A stretch of 35,639 bases of DNA from the NCBI GenBank assembly GCA_031282735.1, contig JAITDE010000043.1, positions 1 to 35,639 of the forward strand, in the 5' to 3' direction. The notes below the pieces were generated by a model. That model saw nothing but the letters and a program-made list of their open reading frames with translations, was not told the origin of the DNA and did not search any database. The DNA comes from Oscillospiraceae bacterium. GTDB taxonomy: Bacteria; Bacillota; Clostridia; Oscillospirales; Acutalibacteraceae. The position numbers and the translations under genes are program-made. Positions 15,200-22,140 of the stretch are shown in pieces (the stretch's first letter is position 1; the number at the start of each line of letters is the position of its first letter).

Positions 15200-15664
15200 T
15201 CAGAAGGGGAGATCGCCATCATCGGCGATTTCTTCAAAGTCCGAAGAATTTCCCGTGGAGAACGACGGCGCGGGCTGTGCGCGTTCAAACGACGGCGGCG
15301 CGTCTGGCGGAGGCGGGGCGTCGAAACGTCCCGTGCCTGATTCCGCTTTGCTGCCCGTAAAACTCACGCGATTGGCGACAATTTCAACCGCCTCGCGTTT
15401 GTTGCCGTTTTTGTCCTCGTAATTGCGCGTTTGAATGGATCCTTCAACGGCAATCATGCTGCCTTTTTTGAAATATTTTGCAACAAACTCGGCGGTCTGT
15501 CTCCACGCGACGACGCGGATAAAATCCGCTTGGGTCGAACCGTCGTTGCTTTTGAAACCACGGTCGACCGCAACGGTGAACGAACAAACCGATAGCCCGC
15601 TTTGCGTGCTTTTGAGTTCGGGATCAAAGGTAAGTCTACCCATGATCACAGCGACATTGAGCAT
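15200..15664 (-). CDS. ssb: Single-stranded DNA-binding protein
   Basis: SSB coats single-stranded DNA as a tetramer during replication and repair. The 154-residue product has an OB-fold from residue 1 to about 105 (MLNVAVIMGRLTFDPELK, FTVAVDRGF, FIRVVAWRQTAEFVAKYFKKG, VEGSIQTRNYEDKNG). A Pro-rich flexible linker follows, then the acidic tip DDGDLPF that binds partner proteins. Length and tip are normal. Its place between rpsF and rpsR is the classical Firmicutes arrangement. Confidence 0.97.
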   Translation of the reverse strand: MLNVAVIMGRLTFDPELKSTQSGLSVCSFTVAVDRGFKSNDGSTQADFIRVVAWRQTAEFVAKYFKKGSMIAVEGSIQTRNYEDKNGNKREAVEIVANRVSFTGSKAESGTGRFDAPPPPDAPPSFERAQPAPSFSTGNSSDFEEIADDGDLPF

Positions 15665-15683
15665 TTACCGGCCTCCAATCGTG

Positions 15684-15977
15684 TTATTTGCCTTCGTGAC
15701 GGATGACGAGTGTGCGTAACACACCGTCGGATATACCGGCGATGCGTTGGAATTCCAGCGGGAATTCAGGTTCAGCCGAAAAATAGTAAAGCATGTAGTA
15801 GCCTTCGGTCTCTTTTTTGATCGGGTACTTCAAAAGACGCCGACCCCACTCTTTGACCTCGGCGACGGTGCCGTTTTGCTCAATCAGCGTTTGAAAACGT
15901 TCTTTGAGCGCGGCAAGGGCTTCTTCGCCGTTTTTGAGCGAAAAGACGACCATAGCTTCGTAATTTTGTGCTGCCAT
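15684..15977 (-). CDS. rpsF: 30S ribosomal protein S6
   Basis: S6 binds the 30S platform as a heterodimer with S18. The 97-residue product has the family strands YEAMVVFSL, VKEWGRRLLKYPIKKETEGYY and a C-terminal LRTLVIRHE. It is the first gene of the operon. AGGAGG lies just before the ATG, and the leader of about 105 bases contains two hairpins that may be the S6:S18 autoregulatory site. Confidence 0.96.
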   Translation of the reverse strand: MAAQNYEAMVVFSLKNGEEALAALKERFQTLIEQNGTVAEVKEWGRRLLKYPIKKETEGYYMLYYFSAEPEFPLEFQRIAGISDGVLRTLVIRHEGK

Positions 15978-16002
15978 TGTGTTACCTCCTTATGGACTAT
16001 GT

Positions 16003-16055
16003 CCGCAGTGATGATTTCTGCGGCAAGGATGTCGATGCGCAAAAGGGCACATCGA
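16003..16055 (-). promoter_or_regulatory. Candidate rpsF leader structures (S6:S18 autoregulation)
   Basis: Two perfect inverted repeats lie in the rpsF leader: CCGCAG (16003-16008) with CTGCGG (16018-16023), and TCGATG (16032-16037) with CATCGA (16050-16055). Many bacteria regulate rpsF by S6:S18 binding to a leader hairpin, so position and structure are suggestive. I did not match the conserved bases of that motif in detail. Confidence 0.4.
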
Positions 16056-16088
16056 TGCGGCTGCGCTGACCCGCGCCGCACGCCAATC

Positions 16089-16117
16089 AGTATAGCATAT
16101 TTTTTTTTGAATTGCAA
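16089..16117 (-). promoter_or_regulatory. Promoter of the rpsF-ssb-rpsR operon
   Basis: On the minus strand, TTGCAA (16117-16112), a 17-base A/T-rich spacer and TATACT (16094-16089). The start of transcription would lie near 16083. Confidence 0.75.
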
Positions 16118-16197
16118 GCACATTTGCATCATTTGTAAAAAGAATTATGTCCTCGTGTTTGATTTTATCATAAAAGTAAAAAAGTACAAAAATCAGC

Positions 16198-16226
16198 TTG
16201 CATTTGTCTGAAAAATGTGCGATAAT
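16198..16226 (+). promoter_or_regulatory. Promoter of the GPH transporter gene
   Basis: TTGCAT (16198-16203), a 17-base spacer and GATAAT (16221-16226). Transcription would start near 16233, shortly before a GGGGAG ribosome binding site at 16244-16249. Confidence 0.65.
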
Positions 16227-16304
16227 GTTTGCAGTTAACACAAGGGGAGTGATTGTATCAGTCAGCCAGCTGTAGCTACGGGTCTACCGACCAACAGGCG
16301 GTAT

Positions 16305-17768
16305 GTGCCGCCCAAAGAAACCTTGGCGTTCGTGCTGTTCGACGTCGCCGCAACCGTCAACATCAGCGGATCGAACAGCGAATTTGTGAATCGCATTCTC
16401 AATATCGACATGGGTCTGCAAGCCGCCATCCGTCCAATCACCTTGGCTTGGGATGTTTTCAACGATTTGTTCGTGGCGTCTTTCGTCGACCGTACGCGCA
16501 CCCGCTTCGGCAAATTCCGGCCCTACATGATCGCCTACCCGATCTATGGTATCCCTGTGTCTATGCTTTACTACATACTGCCCTACCTTTTTTTAGGCAC
16601 GGACGCAATGTCGCTCTCAAAACTTGCTACATACGCGTTGGTGGGGATGTTCAACGACTTGACGGGCACGATCAGTGAAATGGTGCGCACGGGGATGATC
16701 GCCACCATCACGCCAAGCCCGCAGGAACGAATATCACTGATTACAAAAGCAAATTTTTTCAGCATGTTCGGCGAAGAACTGCCGCAACAGATATTCAAAA
16801 TTGTTTTGGATGTGGTCGCGCGGCAAACGGACAAATACACGCGCGCGGCAATCACCAACCGCATGCGTCCGCTGTTTTCGGGTTTCGGCGTGGGATGCAT
16901 CGCGCTGAGCGGCGCGTTTTCGCTGTATTTTGCGATTGTCGCCCGCGAAAGGGTCTTTGGCGCGGAGGGCGCGACGCGAAAACTGCCCGGTTTCCGCGAA
17001 ACCATACAATCGCTCCTGCGCAACCGCCCGCAGATGATGCTCACGCTTGCCGAGATTTTGGGCGCGTTCGGCTTGCGCAATCAGATGTCGCTTTATACGG
17101 ATTCCATTCTCAATTTCCGCAATTTCGGGTTTGTGATGGGTATTCCCGGCTCACCTGTCAGCTACATTAGCTACTCCTACGTGCCCAAATTGCGCGCGGC
17201 TTTTTCCACAAAGGCGCTTTGGGTCTTGACGGCGCACATGGACGACGTGATGCGGATACCGATATTTTTCGCTGGGCTGATGGGCAAAAACTTCCTCAAG
17301 CTCAAACCGATGCTCGCGATTTTCTGCGTGCAAAACACCATCAGCATGTTCTTTTATGGATCTAGAAAGGTTATCCCTGAGGAAATACGCAACGAGTGCA
17401 TCGACTACGGCGAGTGGAAAAACGGATTCCGTTCCGAGGGCATGACGGGTGCGTTGCGCGGTTTGCCGAAAAAAGTGACAACGGGCATCAGCGACACCAT
17501 CACATCCGCGGTGATGAAGATGATCGGCTACAATACGGGCGACGACTTCAACGCGCAAAGCGAAAGCGTCGCGAAAGGCGTGTTCGCCATGAGCACCTTG
17601 TTGCCCTCTTTGTTCGGTCTGCTCGGCATTATCCCCAAGTTGATTTACAACATCGACCAAAAGACGCGCACGCAAATGTATGATGATCTGCGCGAACGCC
17701 GCGCGGCAGTCGCCGCCGAAATGCAGTCGGGCAGCAGCGATCGCCAGTTGCCGGATGCCGGAGACTAA
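16305..17768 (+). CDS. GPH-family sugar:cation symporter (MFS)
   Basis: Glycoside-pentoside-hexuronide transporters import sugars with sodium or protons through 12 membrane helices. The product carries the family signature: AWDVFNDLFVASFVDRTRTRFGKFRPYM, where aspartates of helix 2 and the following loop take part in cation and sugar handling. Many hydrophobic segments follow, and ECIDYGEWKNGFRSEGM occurs in the central-to-late part, also typical. From GTG 16305 the length is 487 residues. However, the good ribosome binding site (GGGGAG at 16244-16249) is far upstream. The frame is open back to 16239 with no ATG, GTG or TTG before 16305, so the true start may be a rare ATC at 16257. The sugar is unknown and no sugar-metabolism gene lies beside it. 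Confidence 0.85.
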   Translation: MPPKETLAFVLFDVAATVNISGSNSEFVNRILNIDMGLQAAIRPITLAWDVFNDLFVASFVDRTRTRFGKFRPYMIAYPIYGIPVSMLYYILPYLFLGTDAMSLSKLATYALVGMFNDLTGTISEMVRTGMIATITPSPQERISLITKANFFSMFGEELPQQIFKIVLDVVARQTDKYTRAAITNRMRPLFSGFGVGCIALSGAFSLYFAIVARERVFGAEGATRKLPGFRETIQSLLRNRPQMMLTLAEILGAFGLRNQMSLYTDSILNFRNFGFVMGIPGSPVSYISYSYVPKLRAAFSTKALWVLTAHMDDVMRIPIFFAGLMGKNFLKLKPMLAIFCVQNTISMFFYGSRKVIPEEIRNECIDYGEWKNGFRSEGMTGALRGLPKKVTTGISDTITSAVMKMIGYNTGDDFNAQSESVAKGVFAMSTLLPSLFGLLGIIPKLIYNIDQKTRTQMYDDLRERRAAVAAEMQSGSSDRQLPDAGD

Positions 17769-17807
17769 AGACTGGACGCAAACGCAAATTACAGCGTGAA
17801 ATTTTTT

Positions 17808-17887
17808 ACCGCGGCTGTCAAAACGTCAGTCGCGGTCATCCTGTTATGAATAAGGGATTACGTATATGTTATCTTATTAGGAATAAG
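17808..17887 (+). terminator. Possible weak termination hairpins after the GPH transporter
   Basis: ACCGCG-CTG (17808-17817) pairs imperfectly with CAG-CGCGGT (17827-17836) but lacks a T-run. CTTATT (17873-17878) pairs with AATAAG (17882-17887) and is followed by TATATATTTTTTT. The second has the T-run but a short stem. Either may end the transporter transcript. Confidence 0.35.
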
Positions 17888-17982
17888 TATATATTTTTTT
17901 ATTCTTTATACTGTATCATATGCGAGGCAGTGCGTTGCGTGCATGAATTTGTTGCGCGATGGCGGAAAATATCAAAAAAAAC

Positions 17983-18011
17983 TTGCGTATTTTCCCGCAA
18001 CGTGTTATGAT
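17983..18011 (+). promoter_or_regulatory. Extended -10 promoter of the phosphodiester glycosidase gene
   Basis: TTGCGT (17983-17988), a 17-base spacer ending in TGT, and TATGAT (18006-18011), giving an extended -10 (TGTTATGAT). It lies about 45 bases before the ATG at 18056. Confidence 0.7.
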
Positions 18012-18055
18012 ATAGGCAATCAATCTTGAAAGTAGGTTTCGAAGGGGCGTTTTTC

Positions 18056-19255
18056 ATGAAAAAAAGAACAATCGCTTTGTTGCTTTGCGTGTTTTTGCTG
18101 GTCGGCACCTCTGCGGTTTACGCGGGAAGCAATGCGGATGATCCTGCGCAGACCATTTCGCAAGGAAATTTGAGCGGAGTCAATCCCGCGCAAAGCGTGT
18201 CGGGGCAAGCGCACACCGTGTCGGGGCAAGCGCAGACCGTGTCGGGGCAAGCGCAGACCGATATGACAAGGCGGCAATCCAGTCAACCGATCACCACGCA
18301 AACGGCGGCATCCGTCTCAACGAGGTTGACTTCCAGTTCGGCTTCTTCGATTTTCACAAGAACCAAATGGGAGGTCGACGTCACGGGGATTGTTCCGCCG
18401 GTGGGAACGACGCTTACGCGGGCTTGGCGGATCAATCAAGGCGGAATAAAAGCCGAAGCGTTGCGTTTGCTTGTCGGCAAGGAGCGCGAGGTTCGCGGCA
18501 CGAGCGGGAGCGTGGTTTCCGCGAAGGTTCAGCCCGCCATGACGCTGGTGCAAATCGAGTGCCGGCCGGATCAAATCCATTCCCAATCCGCACAACAGCT
18601 CATGGGTACTGAGGGCGGTGCGTATGTGGAGAATATGGCGAAAAAAGCAGGTGCTCTCATTGCGCTGAGCGGCGCGTATTTCAGCGAACTTGGCACGGAT
18701 AAATTGAGTTTTACCGTTCCCGCGCCGATGGTGCGCGAGGGCAAAGTGGTCGCCACAGGCGCGGCTGAGGATCTCTCTTTGAACATCTATGACAACGGCG
18801 ATTGGCGTTATGAAACCATCAACGCGGGCAATGTCGGCGGAGCAATCGCGCGCGGCTTGAACTTCAACGAGGTGGACATGATGGTGCCTTTGTTGGATGG
18901 GGTAGTAACTTGGAAATGGCACGACGTTGGTGATGAGCCGTATGTGTTTTTGGCGCGGGTTGATTCCACGCATTATCTGATTGCGGTTGGTGAATTTTTA
19001 TCACGCGACACAATGCTGAGCATTCTGATTGACTGCGGCGCGAAAACGGCCGTGGAACTCAACGGCGGCAATTCGGCATATCTTTACATGCAGGGCGTTG
19101 GCAACGCGGTTCATCCGAATGCCGCGACGGCTACGCTCAGAAATTTAAACAAACTCAAGTTGATGGATCACGAGCAGCACTATATGCTTGGTATTTTCAA
19201 TGGTTACGGTCAGGGCGGACCGGAAAACGCCATTGATTTCATCTATTTTAAATAG
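18056..19255 (+). CDS. Secreted phosphodiester glycosidase family protein (NAGPA-like)
   Basis: Proteins of this family resemble the enzyme that uncovers mannose-6-phosphate and are thought to cleave sugar-phosphodiester bonds; bacterial substrates are mostly unknown. The 399-residue product has a signal peptide (1-23, cut after AVYA). A Ser/Thr/Gln-rich linker follows, with three copies of the 7-residue unit VSGQAQT at about 48-68. The domain itself shows LIALSGAYFSE, EVDMMVPLLDGVVTWK and the conserved AVELNGGNSAYLYMQG near its end, corresponding to the family motif usually written ELDGGGS. ATG at 18056 is preferred over TTG at 18026 because it starts the signal peptide and has AAGGGG upstream. 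It is exported, without a wall anchor. Confidence 0.8.
   Translation: MKKRTIALLLCVFLLVGTSAVYAGSNADDPAQTISQGNLSGVNPAQSVSGQAHTVSGQAQTVSGQAQTDMTRRQSSQPITTQTAASVSTRLTSSSASSIFTRTKWEVDVTGIVPPVGTTLTRAWRINQGGIKAEALRLLVGKEREVRGTSGSVVSAKVQPAMTLVQIECRPDQIHSQSAQQLMGTEGGAYVENMAKKAGALIALSGAYFSELGTDKLSFTVPAPMVREGKVVATGAAEDLSLNIYDNGDWRYETINAGNVGGAIARGLNFNEVDMMVPLLDGVVTWKWHDVGDEPYVFLARVDSTHYLIAVGEFLSRDTMLSILIDCGAKTAVELNGGNSAYLYMQGVGNAVHPNAATATLRNLNKLKLMDHEQHYMLGIFNGYGQGGPENAIDFIYFK
18197..18259 (+). repeat. Three tandem 21-base units in the glycosidase gene
   Basis: Units at 18197-18217, 18218-18238 and 18239-18259 each begin GTGTCGGGGCAAGCGCA. The second and third are identical and the first differs by one base. 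The length is a multiple of three, so gain or loss of units keeps the reading frame and only changes the length of the linker after the signal peptide. Confidence 0.92.
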
Positions 19256-19337
19256 CCCGGATCGTGCCGCGGGGTATTTCGGCAAAACGGAATCCGTTGC
19301 CGATCGGCACACACAAAACAATCCGAAAGGAATATCC

Positions 19338-20444
19338 ATGCTCCAATTTGAAGAATTGCGCTTAACCCTGCTCGCGGAGCGCGAAAAATTGCAGGGATTG
19401 CGCGAAGCGTTCGGGATAGATGCCATGCGGGCGGAAATTCAAACGCTTGATGAACAAGCGGCACAGCCCGCGTTTTGGGACGACCTGAAACAATCGCAGG
19501 CGGTGCTTCAAAAAAGCGCGAAGCTCAAAGCGCGTATCGCGCAATACGAACGCCTTGCCGCGCACTTTGAAGACGCGCTCACCATGATTGAACTCGCCGA
19601 CGAAGAAGAGGCCGAAGAGCTTTTCGGCGAATGCAAAGAGAGCGTCGAGGCGTTCAAAGCGTCTTTGGAGGCAATCACACTTTCCACCCTGCTGACGGGC
19701 GAATATGACGCGAACAGCGCGACCATCACATTCCACGCGGGCGCGGGCGGCACCGAGGCGCAGGATTGGAACGAAATGCTTGTGCGCATGTATCAGCGTT
19801 GGGCGGAACGCCATGGCTTCACGTGCAAGCTGGTGGATTGGCTTGACGGCGAGGAAGCGGGGTTAAAATCCGCCGAATTGCTGATTGAGGGTGAAAACGC
19901 CTACGGATTTTTGCGCAGTGAAAACGGTGTGCACCGCTTGGTGCGCTGTTCTCCCTACGATTCTTCGGGACGGCGTCATACCTCGTTTGCGTCCCTGCAA
20001 GTGATGCCCGTGCTTGCCGACGACAGCGATGTGGAAATCAATCCAGACGACATCAAAATGGATGTGTTCCGCGCAAGCGGAGCGGGCGGACAGAAAGTCA
20101 ACAAAACGTCGTCCGCCGTGCGGTTGACGCACATTCCAACCGGAATTGTGACGACTTGTCAAGTTGAGCGCAGTCAACACCAAAACCGCGAAGTTGCGTT
20201 GCGCATGCTCAAATCGGAGCTTGTGCACATCAAAGAAGTGCAGCATTTGGAGCGCATTGAGGATATCAAGGGCGTACAGATGGAGATCGGTTGGGGCAGT
20301 CAGATCCGTTCCTACGTTTTTATGCCCTACACGATGGCGAAAGATCACCGCACGGGGTACGAGAACGGGAACATTCCCGCCGTGATGGACGGTGATCTTG
20401 ACGGGTTTATCAATGCCTATCTCAAGATGCAAGCGACGCAATAG
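19338..20444 (+). CDS. prfB: Peptide chain release factor 2
   Basis: RF2 recognises UGA and UAA stop codons in the ribosome and triggers peptide release. The 368-residue product has the N-terminal helical domain, GGTEAQDW (138-145), and the GGQ loop (SGAGGQKVNK, GGQ at 250-252) that reaches the peptidyl-transferase centre. It ends as RF2 does (IRSYVFMPYTMAKDHRTGYE). AAAGGA lies before the ATG. Two points are odd. Many bacteria need a programmed +1 frameshift at an early UGA in prfB; here the whole protein is in one frame with no such site. And the stop-codon-reading tripeptide, normally SPF, reads SPY at 205-207. Confidence 0.95.
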   Translation: MLQFEELRLTLLAEREKLQGLREAFGIDAMRAEIQTLDEQAAQPAFWDDLKQSQAVLQKSAKLKARIAQYERLAAHFEDALTMIELADEEEAEELFGECKESVEAFKASLEAITLSTLLTGEYDANSATITFHAGAGGTEAQDWNEMLVRMYQRWAERHGFTCKLVDWLDGEEAGLKSAELLIEGENAYGFLRSENGVHRLVRCSPYDSSGRRHTSFASLQVMPVLADDSDVEINPDDIKMDVFRASGAGGQKVNKTSSAVRLTHIPTGIVTTCQVERSQHQNREVALRMLKSELVHIKEVQHLERIEDIKGVQMEIGWGSQIRSYVFMPYTMAKDHRTGYENGNIPAVMDGDLDGFINAYLKMQATQ

Positions 20445-20482
20445 GGGCGCCTGCGGCGAATATACGTCAGTCGGCAAGTGAC

Positions 20483-20534
20483 AGCGCGAAGCGGATGAAG
20501 TTCTTTTGATTTTTTTCTTTCAAGAAAAGAATAA
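20483..20534 (+). repeat. Half-copy of the dispersed repeat (hairpin-A type)
   Basis: GCGCGAAGCGG, then AAGTTCTTTTGAT, then the hairpin around CTTTCAAGAAAAG match the right half of the full copy at 25908-26054. The left side of the hairpin has drifted to a T-run. It lies 38 bases after the prfB stop and just before the sugar-transferase start. This is the only copy whose orientation does not put the hairpin next to the upstream stop codon. Confidence 0.7.
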
Positions 20535-20554
20535 GACTGAAAAAGGAAAAAAAC

Positions 20555-21109
20555 ATGAAACGTGCGTTTGATTTGACAGTGAGCGCGTTTGCGTTGATGG
20601 TGAGTGCACCATTGTTCGGCGCGATCGCCCTTGCCGTGTTCTTGGACGACGGCAGCCCCGTTATCTTTGAGCAGAAACGTGTGGGGCGCGGCAATCAGCT
20701 GTTCAAAATCCGAAAATTCCGCACCATGCGCAATGGCATGAGGAGCGCGCCGTCGCGCGAAACGGCGGGCAAGGATTGCTACACGCGCATCGGACGTTTT
20801 TTGCGGCGCATGAGTTTGGATGAACTGCCGCAGTTGGTGAACATTTTTGAAGGCACGATGAGTTTCGTCGGTCCGCGCCCGTTGATTCCCGAAGAGAACG
20901 CAATCCGTCAATTGCGCGAAGAAGCGGGCGTTTATGCGGTCTTGCCCGGGCTGACAGGCTGGGCGCAGGTGAATGGACGCGCAAAATGCAGCGACACCGA
21001 AAAGGTCGCGCTTGATGCGGAATACATCAAGAACCAATCGATGCCGCTGGATATCAAAATATTGTTTAAAACCGTTTTGCAGGTTTTAACGCGCAAGGAC
21101 GTGGAATGA
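20555..21109 (+). CDS. PglC-like phosphoglycosyl transferase (bacterial sugar transferase)
   Basis: These monotopic membrane enzymes transfer a sugar-1-phosphate from a nucleotide sugar onto undecaprenyl phosphate, the first step in building surface glycans. The 184-residue product is the small, single-domain form. It has an N-terminal re-entrant hydrophobic segment ([20 protein letters not shown]), then the basic [19 protein letters not shown], and the catalytic Asp-Glu pair in [38 protein letters not shown] follows in the C-terminal part. All core motifs are intact. The ribosome binding site is AAAGGA. No glycosyltransferase cluster is next to it. The stop is one base from that of the convergent VanY-like gene. 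Confidence 0.93.
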   Translation: MKRAFDLTVSAFALMVSAPLFGAIALAVFLDDGSPVIFEQKRVGRGNQLFKIRKFRTMRNGMRSAPSRETAGKDCYTRIGRFLRRMSLDELPQLVNIFEGTMSFVGPRPLIPEENAIRQLREEAGVYAVLPGLTGWAQVNGRAKCSDTEKVALDAEYIKNQSMPLDIKILFKTVLQVLTRKDVE

Positions 21110-21110
21110 A

Positions 21111-22013
21111 TCAGTGCGCCGCGAGATACTCCTCCAAACAAAGCCCGTTCGCGTGTATCACCGTTGCGGCTTCCACGCCAACGTAGCGCCAGTGCCATGG
21201 CTCATAGGATATTTTAGTGATGAGTTTTTTGTTTTTCGGGTAGCGCAATATAAAGCCATATTCGTGTGCGTGCGCCTGCAACCACTTGAATTCGGGCGTG
21301 GTTTCGAAGGTTTCCACCGCGCCCCAAACGCCTGGGCTTGTGATGTCCATGGCAAGCCCCGCTTCATGCTCGCTGCATCCGGGCGGCAAAATGACCTCCG
21401 CCGCCAAATTGACGGCCTGTGCGTGGCTGTAGCCTTTCGCTTCGTATTGCGCGATTTTGTTGTTGAAATTTGTTTCCTGTGTGCTGGTGCGGCGGTAGCC
21501 GGAATAAGGGATCAGTTCCGCGCCGTCTTTCCGCGCCGCCTTATACATTTTTTCATACATGGGCGCGACACGCACGTCCAATTCGCGGTTTTCGGGATAA
21601 ACATTCTTGATGCAAACCGCCGTTTCGGGACTGTAGCCTATTGGGAGCGCATAATCACGGTTGACCAAAAGCAAATACCATTCTTTTGCGTTGACTGCCG
21701 CGATCGCAGGTTGGATGCCCGGAAAATCATAGCCGTAGATTGCGGTTTTTGAGGCGGATACCGTGTTTTTTTGCGTGGTATTGCTGGTTTTTGCGGCGGT
21801 CGTCTGCGCCGGGGCTTGGGTTTGGGTTTTTGTTTTTTGGCCTGTTGCATTGTTCGCCCAATACTCCGTCGGGGCGTGCGAAGGGACAGTGGTGCCCGTG
21901 GTACTCACGTCGCTTGGCAGTTTTCCGTTTTTGTAGGCGGTATACAACCCGATACCGGCGACCACGACCAAGACAAGCACTGCGATGTTGCCAACTTTGA
22001 GCAATTTTTTCAT
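21111..22013 (-). CDS. VanY-type D-alanyl-D-alanine carboxypeptidase
   Basis: This family trims the last D-Ala from peptidoglycan stem peptides outside the membrane. The 300-residue product has an N-terminal membrane anchor (about 8-26), a Thr/Gln/Ala-rich linker (about 35-92), and a zinc peptidase domain. The domain has SGYRRTSTQ, SEHEAGLAMDI (zinc ligands H216 and D223) and EPWHWRYVG (base E271, zinc ligand H274). Catalytic residues are complete. ATG at 22013 is chosen over upstream in-frame codons because it begins the anchor (MKKLLKVG) and has GAGGCG before it. With no vanR/S or vanH/A genes nearby it is best read as a housekeeping wall enzyme, not a glycopeptide-resistance gene. Confidence 0.9.
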   Translation of the reverse strand: MKKLLKVGNIAVLVLVVVAGIGLYTAYKNGKLPSDVSTTGTTVPSHAPTEYWANNATGQKTKTQTQAPAQTTAAKTSNTTQKNTVSASKTAIYGYDFPGIQPAIAAVNAKEWYLLLVNRDYALPIGYSPETAVCIKNVYPENRELDVRVAPMYEKMYKAARKDGAELIPYSGYRRTSTQETNFNNKIAQYEAKGYSHAQAVNLAAEVILPPGCSEHEAGLAMDITSPGVWGAVETFETTPEFKWLQAHAHEYGFILRYPKNKKLITKISYEPWHWRYVGVEAATVIHANGLCLEEYLAAH

Positions 22014-22046
22014 ATATGATAACGCCTCATTTCTTATATTATATAT

Positions 22047-22075
22047 ATTGTAACGATTTTTGGGGTGTTTGTCAA
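22047..22075 (-). promoter_or_regulatory. Promoter of the VanY-like gene
   Basis: On the minus strand, TTGACA (22075-22070), a 17-base spacer and TACAAT (22052-22047), about 35 bases before the ATG at 22013. Confidence 0.72.
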
Positions 22076-22140
22076 GGCGCGATAACATCGTTTCACCAAA
22101 GATGCTGGAACGCTGTGATATACTTTGGGAGGTTTGACAT

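Noticed and set aside
18020-18301. Arg/His/Leu-rich repeat peptide on the minus strand (RLPRHG units)
   Set aside because: The repeat is only the reverse reading of the 21-base tandem units in the glycosidase gene.
21111-22013. Glycopeptide-resistance (van) locus
   Set aside because: Only a VanY-like carboxypeptidase is present; no vanH, vanA/B, vanX or vanR/S genes are near.
22096-22124. Promoter with TATACT directly before the M28 peptidase
   Set aside because: No -35 match at normal spacing, and transcription would begin inside the ribosome binding site, so I could not support it.
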